From contig JAFLBO010000002.1 in the NCBI GenBank assembly GCA_017303475.1, forward strand, positions 248,001 through 312,000: a stretch of DNA of 64,000 nucleotides, read 5' to 3'. The notes beneath the pieces were generated by a model that ran no database searches, was not told where the DNA came from, and was given only the letters and a program-made list of their open reading frames with translations. This stretch comes from Chitinophagales bacterium (GTDB taxonomy: Bacteria; Bacteroidota; Bacteroidia; Chitinophagales; Saprospiraceae). Position numbers and translations under genes: made by a program. Positions 26,502 through 34,383 of this stretch are shown here, piece by piece (the stretch's first letter is position 1; each line of letters opens with the position of its first letter).

Positions 26502-26848
26502 GGAGGGTGTCTGAGTGTTTGAGTGTTTGAGTGTTTGAGTTGGCGTTCGGCTGGGGATTACCACTAAGGCACTTAGGGCACTGAGGTGAAGTTTGAGTGT
26601 TTAAGTGTCTGAGTGTTTGAGTGTCTGAGTGTTTGAGTGTCTGAGTGTTTGAGTTGGCGTTCAGCTGGAGGTTAGTTCGGAACCTTTCACCACTAAGGTG
26701 CTTAGGACACTAAGTAGAATTACCTCAGTGCCCTAAGTGCCTCAGTGGTAATTCCCAGCCGAACGCCAACTCAAACACTCAGGCACTCAAACACTCAGGC
26801 ACTCAAACACTCAGGCACTCAAACACTCAGGCACTCAAACACTCACAT
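26502..26848. repeat. Composite inverted repeat: GAGTGTTT arrays, core, and CACTAAGG blocks (families C and D, copy 1)
   Basis: Read on the plus strand: three GAGTGTTT units, a core GAGTTGGCGTTCGGCTGGGG, a block CACTAAGGCACTTAGGGCAC, about seven more GAGTGTTT/GAGTGTCT units, a second core and block, then the reverse complement of block, core and about eight units (CACTCAAACACTCAGG). The arms can pair over 80-100 nt. The element fills the whole gap: its left end touches the RDD start codon at 26501 and its right end supplies the last two codons and the TGA of dapD. Confidence 0.93.
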
Positions 26849-27653
26849 TATACTCCCGGAGCGCATCATTGAGAGACACCTTTTTGTCAGTGCTTTCTTT
26901 GCGTTCTCCAATGATGAGGGCGCAGGCCACCTGGTAGTCGCCGGCAGGGAATTTTTTGGTGTAGGTGCCAGGTATGACCACGGAACGGGGTGGAACTTTA
27001 CCCTTGAATACTTTTGGCTCGGCGCCTGTGACGTCGATGATGTGGGTGCTTTGGGTGAGCACCACGTTGGCGCCCAGCACTGCTTCCCGGCCTACCTGCA
27101 CGCCTTCCACCACTATGCAGCGGGAACCAATGAAACACTCATCTTCGATGATGGTTGGTGTGGCCTGCGGTGGCTCCAATACTCCGCCAATGCCAACACC
27201 GCCAGCCAGGTGTACGTTGCGACCAATCTGTGCGCAAGAGCCCACGGTTGCCCAGGTATCAACCATGGTGCCGGAACCTACCCAGGCTCCTATGTTGACA
27301 TAGGATGGCATCAGAATAGCACCTTTCTCAATGAATGCGCCATAACGCGCCAAGGCATGAGGCACTACCCGAACACCTTTTTGTGCAAAACCGCTTTTGA
27401 GCGGAATTTTGTCGTGGAATTCAAACGGGCCCACCTCAATGGTTTGCATTTCCTGAATAGGGAAATACATCACAATGGCTTTTTTTACCCACTCATGTGT
27501 AATCCAAACGCCCTCCGCATCTGGTTCGGCTACCCGAATGGCGCCGGCATCCAGCATAGCGATTACTTCCCTGACAGCCTTTTTAGCTTCCTCTCCCTGC
27601 AACATGGAGCGATCCTGCCACGCAGCTTCAATAATGCTTCTTAATTCACTCAT
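26835..27653 (-). CDS. dapD: 2,3,4,5-tetrahydropyridine-2,6-dicarboxylate N-succinyltransferase
   Basis: Succinyl-CoA-dependent enzyme of the lysine/diaminopimelate succinylase route, 272 aa from the ATG at 27653. The left-handed beta-helix hexapeptides are clear (YVNIGAWVGSGTMVDTWATV, VGIGGVLEPPQATPTIIEDE, CFIGSRCIVVEGVQVG), and the C-terminal segment ALIIGERKESTDKKVSLNDA is typical. The protein ends YNVSV-TGA, and the codons for S, V and stop (AGT GTT TGA) are one GAGTGTTTGAG unit of the adjoining repeat. Follows the MlaE-type permease by 46 nt on the same strand. Confidence 0.96.
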   Translation of the reverse strand: MSELRSIIEAAWQDRSMLQGEEAKKAVREVIAMLDAGAIRVAEPDAEGVWITHEWVKKAIVMYFPIQEMQTIEVGPFEFHDKIPLKSGFAQKGVRVVPHALARYGAFIEKGAILMPSYVNIGAWVGSGTMVDTWATVGSCAQIGRNVHLAGGVGIGGVLEPPQATPTIIEDECFIGSRCIVVEGVQVGREAVLGANVVLTQSTHIIDVTGAEPKVFKGKVPPRSVVIPGTYTKKFPAGDYQVACALIIGERKESTDKKVSLNDALREYNVSV

Positions 27654-27699
27654 TTTTGATTCGGTTTGTACTTGAATGTCCTTGGAAATATCGCATTGT

Positions 27700-28461
27700 C
27701 TAGCCTGTAAGCAATACTGCAATGAGATAATCCGCCAGCAGGATCAAAATATCGGAGTACACTACCGCACGGGTGCTGGCTTGTCCGAGCTCGATGCTGC
27801 CACCTTTAACAAAATATCCCTGATAGCAGGAAACGGTTGTCAGGATATATGCAAAAACGATAGATTTCACGTACATCATGAAAACATTGTACGGCACGAA
27901 GAAAGAGCGTACCCCCTGCACGTATTCATCATCCGTGATCAATCCGGTGGGTACACTGGCCAGGTAACCACCAATAACCGCCACGCAGGCAGAAAAAGTA
28001 ACCAACAAGGGTATCACAAACAGCGCCGCAATAAGCTTGGGCGTAATCAGATACGCTGCAGTATTAACCCCCATGACCTCCATGGCGTCAATGTGCTCCT
28101 TTTGGCGCATCCCGCCAATTTCTGCTGCCATATTGGACCCCACCTTTCCAGCCAAAACCAGACAGGTAATGGTAGGCGACAACTCAATCAGAGCCAAATC
28201 CCGCACGATATATCCTATGTAATACCTGGGAACCAACTGGCCATCCAGCTGATAAGCAAACTGAATAGCAGCTACAGCGCCAATAAAAATGGATATCAGG
28301 CAAACAATGATCAGGGAGCCAATGCCGATGTCATTCATCTGGCGCATGGTCTCCTTGTAGTACATCGAAACCTTCTCCGGCCTACTCAACGCATGTTTCA
28401 TCATGAGCAGGTAGCGACCGAAATCAAACAGGAAATTGTATTTGGACAAAATGTTGTTCAC
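27700..28461 (-). CDS. MlaE-family ABC transporter permease
   Basis: 253-aa inner-membrane permease of the Mla/Mce lipid-transport type. Five or six hydrophobic segments, and the conserved cytoplasmic loop AGKVGSNMAAEIGGMRQKEHIDAMEVMGV is diagnostic (seen as GKVGSNMAAEIGGM and EHIDAMEVMGV). The start is a GTG at 28461 preceded at once by an in-frame stop; the next ATG is at codon 20, which would cut into the N-terminal amphipathic helix. The ATPase (MlaF) and MCE (MlaD) partners normally follow it; here dapD follows instead, so partners must be elsewhere. Confidence 0.92.
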   Translation of the reverse strand: MNNILSKYNFLFDFGRYLLMMKHALSRPEKVSMYYKETMRQMNDIGIGSLIIVCLISIFIGAVAAIQFAYQLDGQLVPRYYIGYIVRDLALIELSPTITCLVLAGKVGSNMAAEIGGMRQKEHIDAMEVMGVNTAAYLITPKLIAALFVIPLLVTFSACVAVIGGYLASVPTGLITDDEYVQGVRSFFVPYNVFMMYVKSIVFAYILTTVSCYQGYFVKGGSIELGQASTRAVVYSDILILLADYLIAVLLTG

Positions 28462-28548
28462 TATTTACGACTTGGGACTTGCGCTGCAAATGTATGTTAT
28501 ACGGGCGGGAATTTGCCTGGAAATCTTGTGCGGGTTCGGAGAGGCATT

Positions 28549-29856
28549 TCACAGAACCTCAGCTACAACAAATATACTACCGATAACCAGAACCAGATCC
28601 CGGGGATCCGCCTGGCGTTTAGCGGCTTTTAACGCGTTTTTTACACTGCTGTACGTTTTGCCCTTCATGCCATAAAGCGCCGCTTTTTCCTGCAACACCG
28701 CCGCATCGAGGCCGCGTGGGATATTGGCTTTGGCAAAATAATACCTGGCTTCAGCGGGGTAAAGTGCCAGCACTTTATCCACGTCTTTGTCGTTCACAAA
28801 GCCGGTAACGATGTGGAGCTTGGCCGAGGAGCCGGCCAGCATGCCCCGGATTTTGGCAAACGCAATGGTCAATCCGCCTTCGTTGTGGGCACTGTCGCAC
28901 AAAACGGTGGGATTTTGTCCAATGACCTGCCATCTGCCCATGAAACGAGTGAGCCGGGGCAGATTTTCCAGGGCAAAACGTACCTGCGCCTCCGTAAATC
29001 TTTGGGAGAAAACCGGAAGCTGATTCAGGATTTCCACTGCCTGTAATACAGTAGCCAGGTTTTTAGCCTGAAATGGACCTGCTGCACCCAATTCCAGCTG
29101 CTTCCAGTACAAATCCCCGTTTTTATATGTTTGGTAAGTGGTAGCAGTCCACTGTTGCTGATTGGTTTCGTCTGCCGAAAAATGCTGATCTGCAAAAACA
29201 ATGGGGGCTTGCACACTTTCTGCCTTTTGCAGAAAAACCGGCGCGGATTCCGGGTGCGTTTCACCAATAACCACCGGAATACCCGGTTTGATGATGCCAG
29301 CTTTCTCCCCTGCAATCAGCGTCAGGGTATCGCCCAGCATGTTCATGTGGTCGTAGCTAATATTGGTAATGATGCTCAACTCCGGAGTTATAACATTGGT
29401 ACTGTCGAGTCGGCCACCAAGCCCTACTTCAATGATGGCTACGTCCACTTTTTCCCGGGCAAAATGGTCGAATGCCATAGCCACACACAGTTCGAAAAAG
29501 GAGGGTTGAATGCGTTCAATGGCTTCGCGGTTTTTTACCACAAAATCCACCACCCTGTTGCGGGGGATATACCGGCCATCCACCTTGATCCGTTCCCTGA
29601 AATCTTTGTAGTGTGGACTCACGTACAAACCAGTTTTTAATCCGGAAGCCTGACAAACGGCAGACATCATATGACTTACTGAACCTTTTCCGTTGGTTCC
29701 GCCAATATGGATTGACTTGAATTTGAGATGTGGATTGCCCAGGTGTTCGCACAAGGCCAGGGTATTGGTCAGGTCTTTTTTAAACGCAGCCGGCCCGATC
29801 CGGTGGAACATGGGCAGTTGCGCATACATGAATTCGAGGGTTTGTGCGTAGGTCAC
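28549..29856 (-). CDS. folC: Folylpolyglutamate synthase / dihydrofolate synthase
   Basis: 435-aa Mur-ligase-type enzyme adding glutamate to folates. P-loop GGTNGKGSVSHM, NISYDHMNMLGDTL, GEKAGIIKPGIPVV and the C-terminal LCDSAHNEGGL motif match FolC. The family N-terminus (TYxxTLxxMxxQLPMFxR) begins with a GTG at 29856 that lies directly in the flank of the GGACGGT array; no ATG is available before the ATG at codon 10 (29829), which would remove part of the conserved start. Divergent from the BASS transporter gene. Confidence 0.95.
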   Translation of the reverse strand: MTYAQTLEFMYAQLPMFHRIGPAAFKKDLTNTLALCEHLGNPHLKFKSIHIGGTNGKGSVSHMMSAVCQASGLKTGLYVSPHYKDFRERIKVDGRYIPRNRVVDFVVKNREAIERIQPSFFELCVAMAFDHFAREKVDVAIIEVGLGGRLDSTNVITPELSIITNISYDHMNMLGDTLTLIAGEKAGIIKPGIPVVIGETHPESAPVFLQKAESVQAPIVFADQHFSADETNQQQWTATTYQTYKNGDLYWKQLELGAAGPFQAKNLATVLQAVEILNQLPVFSQRFTEAQVRFALENLPRLTRFMGRWQVIGQNPTVLCDSAHNEGGLTIAFAKIRGMLAGSSAKLHIVTGFVNDKDVDKVLALYPAEARYYFAKANIPRGLDAAVLQEKAALYGMKGKTYSSVKNALKAAKRQADPRDLVLVIGSIFVVAEVL

Positions 29857-29860
29857 GGTG

Positions 29861-29935
29861 GGACGATGGACGGTGGACGGTGGACGGTGGACGGTGGACG
29901 GTGGACGGTGGACGGTGGACGGTGGAAAAAAGCCC
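29861..29935. repeat. Heptanucleotide array (GGACGGT)n (family E, copy 1)
   Basis: About ten tandem copies of a 7-nt unit, the first being GGACGAT. It begins 5 bases upstream of the folC GTG start. A short inverse fragment (ACCGTCCATCGTTCATCGTTCAT, read in pieces at 30012-30034) lies directly before the ATG of the BASS gene at 30037, so the gap 29857-30036 is bounded by family E at both ends in inverted orientation. Confidence 0.95.
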
Positions 29936-30036
29936 GGGATTTGTTCTTATATAAAAATCATGGCGCAAATTTCGGACTAATTTGCACATTTGCGCACCGC
30001 CAACCAAATTTACCGTCCATCGTTCATCGTTCATAA

Positions 30037-30930
30037 ATGAATCCTGATACCCTGCAGTTGCACTTCAACCCCGACCAGATGGTGGTACTTAATCTGGCGA
30101 TGGCCTTTCTCATGTTCAGTGTGGCGCTGGATGTTCGTTTTTCGGACTTCAAGAAGGTAGCCGACTTTCCGCAGTCGGTTGCGGTGGGCTTGCTGGCTCA
30201 GTTTCTGGTTTTTCCTTTACTTACGCTGGGTATTATTGCGGTTTTTCAACCGCCGGTTAGTGTGGCCATGGGAATGGTTTTGGTGGCGATGTGTCCGTCG
30301 GGGAATATGACCAATTTTCTGGTTCATTTTGCCAAAGCCAATGTGCCGTTGTCTGTAACCCTAAATGCCATCATTATCCTTTCGGCCACTTTTGTTACGC
30401 CGGCGGGATTTCTGTTTTGGTCAAAATTCATCCCGGAATCAGAAGCTATCCGCCAGTCGTTTGAGCTGGAGTTCCTGGATATGGCCATTATCATCGTAGA
30501 ATTGATCGTTATTCCACTGCTGCTCGGCATCTGGCTTCATCAAAACCGGCCGGAGTTCGTGGCGCGCATACGCCCCTGGGCGCAAAGACTTTCCCTGCTT
30601 ATCTTTTTTTCCATTTTGGTACTGGCACTTATGGGCAACAGGCAAAACATAGTGGATTACCTGGGCATGATTTTCCTGTTGGTTGCGGTACATAATGCCG
30701 TTGCGCTGGGTAACGGATTTGTGCTGGGAACCATCTTTAAGCTACCCAAATTGGATCGCAGAACCCTTGCTTTTGAAGGCGGCATACATAATACCGCCCT
30801 GGGACTTTTGCTCATTTTTAAATTTTTCGGCGGATTGGGCGGAATGGCTCTTATTGCTGCCTGGTGGGGCATCTGGGACCTCGTTACCGGAATGAGCCTG
30901 GCCTGGTGGTGGAGAAGGGAGGCGGTTTGA
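30037..30930 (+). CDS. Bile acid:sodium symporter (BASS/SBF) family transporter
   Basis: 297 aa with about nine or ten hydrophobic helices. Family signatures: NLAMAFLMFSVALDVRFSDF in the first helix, the crossover region MCPSGNMTNFLVHFAKANVPLSV, and EGGIHNTALGLLL near the C-terminus, where the sodium-binding E and N/Q residues sit. Substrate is unknown; in bacteria such carriers move organic anions such as pantoate, bile acids or keto acids. Monocistronic or cotranscribed with ccmB. Confidence 0.92.
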   Translation: MNPDTLQLHFNPDQMVVLNLAMAFLMFSVALDVRFSDFKKVADFPQSVAVGLLAQFLVFPLLTLGIIAVFQPPVSVAMGMVLVAMCPSGNMTNFLVHFAKANVPLSVTLNAIIILSATFVTPAGFLFWSKFIPESEAIRQSFELEFLDMAIIIVELIVIPLLLGIWLHQNRPEFVARIRPWAQRLSLLIFFSILVLALMGNRQNIVDYLGMIFLLVAVHNAVALGNGFVLGTIFKLPKLDRRTLAFEGGIHNTALGLLLIFKFFGGLGGMALIAAWWGIWDLVTGMSLAWWWRREAV

Positions 30931-30932
30931 AG

Positions 30933-31003
30933 TATCGGCGGGTTTAGCCGCCGATGTAATTCAATCTCAAATCTCTTATCCGCGGCGGCTAAACCCGCCG
31001 GTA
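30933..31003. repeat. Inverted repeat CGGCGGGTTTAGCCGCCG (family I)
   Basis: A 21-nt sequence at 30933-30953 is repeated in reverse complement at 30983-31003 with one mismatch; each arm is itself a partial palindrome. It lies between the BASS gene and ccmB, starting two bases after the BASS stop codon. No T tract follows, so it is not a standard terminator. Confidence 0.88.
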
Positions 31004-31015
31004 CGGTAAATCCCT

Positions 31016-31023
31016 TACCTTCG
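31016..31023 (+). promoter_or_regulatory. Possible -7 box of ccmB (TACCTTCG)
   Basis: TACCTTCG ends four bases before the ATG. It differs from TAnnTTTG at one position and is identical to the box before the thioredoxin-like gene (17692-17699). No -33 TTG is clear. Confidence 0.35.
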
Positions 31024-31027
31024 CCCC

Positions 31028-31672
31028 ATGCTTCTTACTCTGTTACAAAAAGAATTTCTGCTTGAATTCCGGCAGCGGTACGCGCTGAGTGGTATTGTGC
31101 TGTACGTATTCAGCATGGTTTTCGTAGTGTATATTGCCAGTATAAAGGTTCAGCCGCAGGTTTGGAATGTGCTTTTCTGGCTGATTGTTCTCTTTGCCAG
31201 TATTAATGCTGTGGTAAAAAGCTTCGTGCAGGAAAGCGGCGCCCGGCAACTTTACTACTACCAGATTGCAGATCCGTCGATGCTGTTGCTGGCCAAAATC
31301 CTGTACAACACCCTTTTATTGCTCGTTTTAAGCCTGTTATCTTTCGGAACCTACAGCCTGGTGGCCGGAAACCCGGTCAAAGACATGCCGCTTTTCTGTT
31401 TAACCGTTACACTCGGAAGCATTGGCTTCAGCATTGCCTTCACATTTATTGCCAGTATTGCAGCCAAAGCCAATAATTCGGCCACGCTGATGGCCATTTT
31501 GAGTTTCCCGGTTATTCTACCCATTCTGCTTACCCTGATCCGACTCTCGCAAATTGCCTTGCGATTGTTGCAAGACACCTCTTATAAGAAGGACATCATC
31601 AACTTGTTGGCTATTGATGTCATTTTGTTGACACTAACCTTCGTGTTGTTCCCATTTATCTGGAAAGACTGA
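31028..31672 (+). CDS. ccmB: Haem exporter permease CcmB
   Basis: 214 aa with six hydrophobic helices. The N-terminus LLQKEFLLEFRQRYALSGIVLY, with FVQESGARQLYYYQIADP in the first cytosolic loop and the conserved LGSIGFSIAFTFIASIAAKANNS segment, matches CcmB of the cytochrome c maturation system I. Works with CcmA (ATPase), CcmC and CcmD; none of these is adjacent. A CcmC-like gene lies 28 kb away in this window. The VOC gene follows after four bases. Confidence 0.94.
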   Translation: MLLTLLQKEFLLEFRQRYALSGIVLYVFSMVFVVYIASIKVQPQVWNVLFWLIVLFASINAVVKSFVQESGARQLYYYQIADPSMLLLAKILYNTLLLLVLSLLSFGTYSLVAGNPVKDMPLFCLTVTLGSIGFSIAFTFIASIAAKANNSATLMAILSFPVILPILLTLIRLSQIALRLLQDTSYKKDIINLLAIDVILLTLTFVLFPFIWKD

Positions 31673-31676
31673 TTTT

Positions 31677-32063
31677 ATGAACCAAAGAATTGCCCAATTT
31701 GCCCTGGTAGTGGCAGATTACGACGAAGCCATTGACTTTTACACCCGGGTTATGGGATTTGAGTTGCTGGAAGACACCGTGATGAGTGAAACCAAACGTT
31801 GGGTGCGGGTAAAACCACGCGGAGAAGGAGAATGCGCCATCCTGCTGGCCAAAGCCGCCAATCCGGAACAACTCAGCAGGGTAGGCAATCAAACCGGTGG
31901 CAGGGTATTTCTATTCCTGCATACCGATGATTTCTGGCGTGACTACCAGCGGCTGCGCGAACATCAGGTGGAATTTGTGCGCGAACCTTCCGAAGAATCG
32001 TATGGCACAGTTGCGGTATGTAAGGATTTATATGGAAATCTGTGGGATATTATTGGCAAATAG
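31677..32063 (+). CDS. VOC-family (glyoxalase/bleomycin resistance-like) protein
   Basis: 128 aa, one or two beta-alpha-beta-beta-beta modules of the vicinal oxygen chelate fold: IAQFALVVADYDEAIDFYTRVMGF at the N-terminus, VFLFLHTDDFWRDYQRL and the C-terminal CKDLYGNLWDIIGK with a putative metal-ligand region. The first metal His usually seen in the N-terminal strand (H in xxHxxLxVxD) is replaced by Gln/Phe (IAQFALVV), so metal binding may differ. Translationally close to ccmB (4-nt gap). Substrate unknown. Confidence 0.88.
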   Translation: MNQRIAQFALVVADYDEAIDFYTRVMGFELLEDTVMSETKRWVRVKPRGEGECAILLAKAANPEQLSRVGNQTGGRVFLFLHTDDFWRDYQRLREHQVEFVREPSEESYGTVAVCKDLYGNLWDIIGK

Positions 32064-32166
32064 CACTCATTTTCAGCAAGTTAGCTGATAATTTATTTTT
32101 TTCTTCATTTTCAGAAATCCAAACGGCAACCACACTTCGTAGGTATTGGTAAACGATATCTGCAAG

Positions 32167-32637
32167 ATGCGCAAACTGCCCTTTTTTCTGGTTCTGACAT
32201 CCCTGCTTTGTTTTGCCGGCTGGCTGCGTGTAGCCACCCCGTATTCCCCATCGCAGGATTTACCGCTGATTTCCATCACGGCGTTTGAAATACACGCACC
32301 TAATGTGGTGGCCGGTCAGGCGCTCGCACAGGCAGCACGTAGCTGGACAGGTGTCACTGCCGCCACTTACAATGCCAATTCAGGGTTGCTGGTACTCAGC
32401 CACACGCTTGACCAATCGGCGTCCAGCCTGAAAAGTCGGATAGATATCCTGAATCCTCATCCAGCTTCCATCAAAGTATTCCCGGAACCTGCCGGCGCCA
32501 AATGTCCGGTGCCAGCATCAGCCCTTGCGGTCTTACCCGGTATTTTGTTGGGTTGCAGTGCAGTCTCGCTTTTGATCGCCATAATGCTGTTCATTTCCAA
32601 CGCAAAACGATGGATCATGGCGCCATTACAACCATAA
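32167..32637 (+). CDS. Unrecognised membrane-anchored protein paired with truncated haemoglobin
   Basis: 156 aa from the ATG at 32167 (MRKLPFFLVLTSLLCFAGWL, signal or N-terminal helix). The middle (about 40-115) reads like a small alpha-beta domain, with SITAFEIHAPNVVAGQALAQ and NSGLLVLSHTLDQ, faintly like a heavy-metal-associated domain but without CxxC. One hydrophobic helix near the C-terminus (LPGILLGCSAVSLLIAIMLF). I do not recognise the family. It ends 24 nt before the truncated haemoglobin lipoprotein and is likely cotranscribed with it. Confidence 0.7.
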   Translation: MRKLPFFLVLTSLLCFAGWLRVATPYSPSQDLPLISITAFEIHAPNVVAGQALAQAARSWTGVTAATYNANSGLLVLSHTLDQSASSLKSRIDILNPHPASIKVFPEPAGAKCPVPASALAVLPGILLGCSAVSLLIAIMLFISNAKRWIMAPLQP

Positions 32638-32661
32638 CCTACACATCTAAATCTTTCCATC

Positions 32662-33126
32662 ATGAAAAATTATCTTGTGCTGCTCAGCTTCCTGAGCCTT
32701 ACACTCGCAGGTATGTCTTGCGGAGAAAACAAAGACGACATCACACCCACACCTGCGCCCAATCTGTACGAGCGCCTGGGTGGTATCAATGCCATTACTG
32801 CTGTTGTTGACCAGTTTTTGGCCAATGTAGTGGCAGATAATGCCATCAATGCGCGTTTTGCGGCTACGGTAGCTGATCCATTCCGCACACAGTTGCTGCG
32901 CAACAACCTGATCGATCAGATTTGTGCAGGTTCCGGCGGTCCTTGCCAATACAAAGGCAAAACCATGCTGGAAGCGCACCAGGGCATGCAAATTACAGAA
33001 GCAGAATTCAATGCCTTGGTTGCCGATTTGATTGCAGCTCTGGATCAATTCAATGTTCCAACACAGGAAAAAAACGACCTCCTGGCCATCCTCGGCCCAA
33101 TGAAAACGGATATTGTAGACCAATAA
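32662..33126 (+). CDS. Truncated haemoglobin (group I-like) exported as a lipoprotein
   Basis: 154 aa. The signal MKNYLVLLSFLSLTLAGMSC has a lipobox with Cys20, so the globin should be lipid-anchored in the periplasm or at the outer membrane. The globin part starts NLYERLGGINAITAVVDQFL; proximal His106 lies in MLEAHQGMQITEAEF; the BC region has Phe in INARFAA. Truncated globins bind O2 or NO. Export as a lipoprotein is uncommon and suggests a role in NO or oxygen handling outside the cytoplasm (inference). Ends at a strong terminator. Confidence 0.9.
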   Translation: MKNYLVLLSFLSLTLAGMSCGENKDDITPTPAPNLYERLGGINAITAVVDQFLANVVADNAINARFAATVADPFRTQLLRNNLIDQICAGSGGPCQYKGKTMLEAHQGMQITEAEFNALVADLIAALDQFNVPTQEKNDLLAILGPMKTDIVDQ

Positions 33127-33179
33127 CCATTTCTCCCTGATCCCAAAGAAACATAATGATTCCGATAGGAGGACCACCT

Positions 33180-33213
33180 GGCAGCTCATCCAAAGGGATG
33201 GGCTGCCTTTTTT
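33180..33213 (+). terminator. Rho-independent terminator of the globin operon
   Basis: GGCAGCTCATCC (33180-33191) pairs with GGATGGGCTGCC (33196-33207), one G-T mismatch pair, followed by six T. A family B array begins directly after it. Confidence 0.92.
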
Positions 33214-33262
33214 AATGAGTGAGTGGGTGGGTGAGTGAGTGAGTGAGTGAATGAGTGAGTGG
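33214..33262. repeat. Tetranucleotide array (GAGT)n (family B, copy 2)
   Basis: About 11 copies of GAGT with GGGT and GAAT variants. It lies between the globin terminator and the -7 box of the GH130 gene, covering the place where the -33 element would sit. Confidence 0.95.
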
Positions 33263-33270
33263 GGAATGGT

Positions 33271-33278
33271 TACTTTTG
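33271..33278 (+). promoter_or_regulatory. -7 box of the GH130 gene
   Basis: Perfect TACTTTTG, 19 nt before the ATG at 33298. The upstream spacer and -33 position lie in the (GAGT)n array; no TTG is present at the right distance. Confidence 0.55.
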
Positions 33279-33297
33279 TTGCTAAAATCATTTTAGT

Positions 33298-34377
33298 ATG
33301 CAAAAAATACTTGTTTGGGTTTGTGTAGCACTTTTGGTTGGGGCATGCTCCTCTTCTGAAAAAGCATTAAATGGTGATGCCTGGATGTTTAAGTCCATGG
33401 AACGTTTGGATGCTTACAACCCTTTGATGGAGCCTGACCGGCGTGCGGAATTTTATTGTCCGGTGAGAAAGAAGGAAGTAGATTGGGAAGAAAGATCGGT
33501 ATTCAACCCTACTGCAGTGGTGAAGGATGGTAGGGTATGGCTATTGTACCGGGCGCAAGATCAATATGGCACCTCGCGTATCGGGTTGGCTAATAGTCGC
33601 AACGGTCTGGAATTCAAGAAGAACAACATTCCGGTGCTGCGGCCGGAAAATGATCCCATGAAAGAACTGGAATGGGAAGGCGGATGTGAGGATCCTCGGG
33701 TGGTACAGCGTGAGGATGGTTTGTTTGTGATGACCTATACGGCCTACGATAAAAAAGTAGCGCGTTTGTGCCTGGCTACCTCATACGATTTACTCAGTTG
33801 GGAAAAACACGGGCAGGTGCTCCGCGAGCGCAAATACCGCGACCTATGGTCCAAATCTGGCGCTATAGTGTGCGAGCGCGACGGCAGCCGGATTGTGGCT
33901 AAAAAGATCAAAGGCAAATACTGGATGTACTGGGGCGATACGGATTTGTTCATGGCCAGCTCAGAGGATATGATCAAATGGGAGCCACTGGAAGATAAAA
34001 AAGGCAACCTTCAGCGCGTTCTATTGCCTCGTCCGGGCATGTTCGACAGCCGGTTGGTGGAGCCGGGTCCCTTTGCCCTGATTCAAAAAGATGGTATTCT
34101 CTTGCTTTACAACAGTGCCAACAGCGCCAGTAGTGGAGATAAAACCATAGGCGCCGATGTGTATTCCGTTGGGCAGGCTCTGTTTTCTGCCAAAAATCCC
34201 TGGGAGTTGCGCGCCCGCGCCAACAAATACCTGATTACTCCCGAAAAGGACTTCGAAAAAGTTGGCGAAGTATCCAATGTATGCTTTCTGGAAGGCATGG
34301 CCTGGGTAAACGGTCGCTGGCTAATGTATTATGGCGGCGGTGATTCCAGGATTGGTGTGGCAGAAGGGAAGCAATAA
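33298..34377 (+). CDS. GH130-family glycoside phosphorylase/hydrolase, lipoprotein
   Basis: 359 aa with a lipoprotein signal (MQKILVWVCVALLVGACSSS, Cys17). The five-bladed propeller typical of GH130 is suggested by FNPTAVVKDGRVWLLYRAQD, SRIGLANSRNGLEF, GGCEDPRVVQREDGLFVMTY and WMYWGDTDLFMASSEDMIKW. The EDPR motif with the acidic residue is characteristic of mannoside phosphorylases and hydrolases of this family. Acts on beta-mannosides or mannosyl-GlcNAc by family knowledge; exact substrate not readable. A GH92 alpha-mannosidase lies 11 kb away, which may point to use of mannose-rich glycans. Confidence 0.87.
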   Translation: MQKILVWVCVALLVGACSSSEKALNGDAWMFKSMERLDAYNPLMEPDRRAEFYCPVRKKEVDWEERSVFNPTAVVKDGRVWLLYRAQDQYGTSRIGLANSRNGLEFKKNNIPVLRPENDPMKELEWEGGCEDPRVVQREDGLFVMTYTAYDKKVARLCLATSYDLLSWEKHGQVLRERKYRDLWSKSGAIVCERDGSRIVAKKIKGKYWMYWGDTDLFMASSEDMIKWEPLEDKKGNLQRVLLPRPGMFDSRLVEPGPFALIQKDGILLLYNSANSASSGDKTIGADVYSVGQALFSAKNPWELRARANKYLITPEKDFEKVGEVSNVCFLEGMAWVNGRWLMYYGGGDSRIGVAEGKQ

Positions 34378-34383
34378 TGGGGG

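Noticed and set aside
26745..27644. 299-aa plus-strand ORF over dapD
   Set aside because: Antisense shadow of dapD; its N-terminus is translated repeat DNA.
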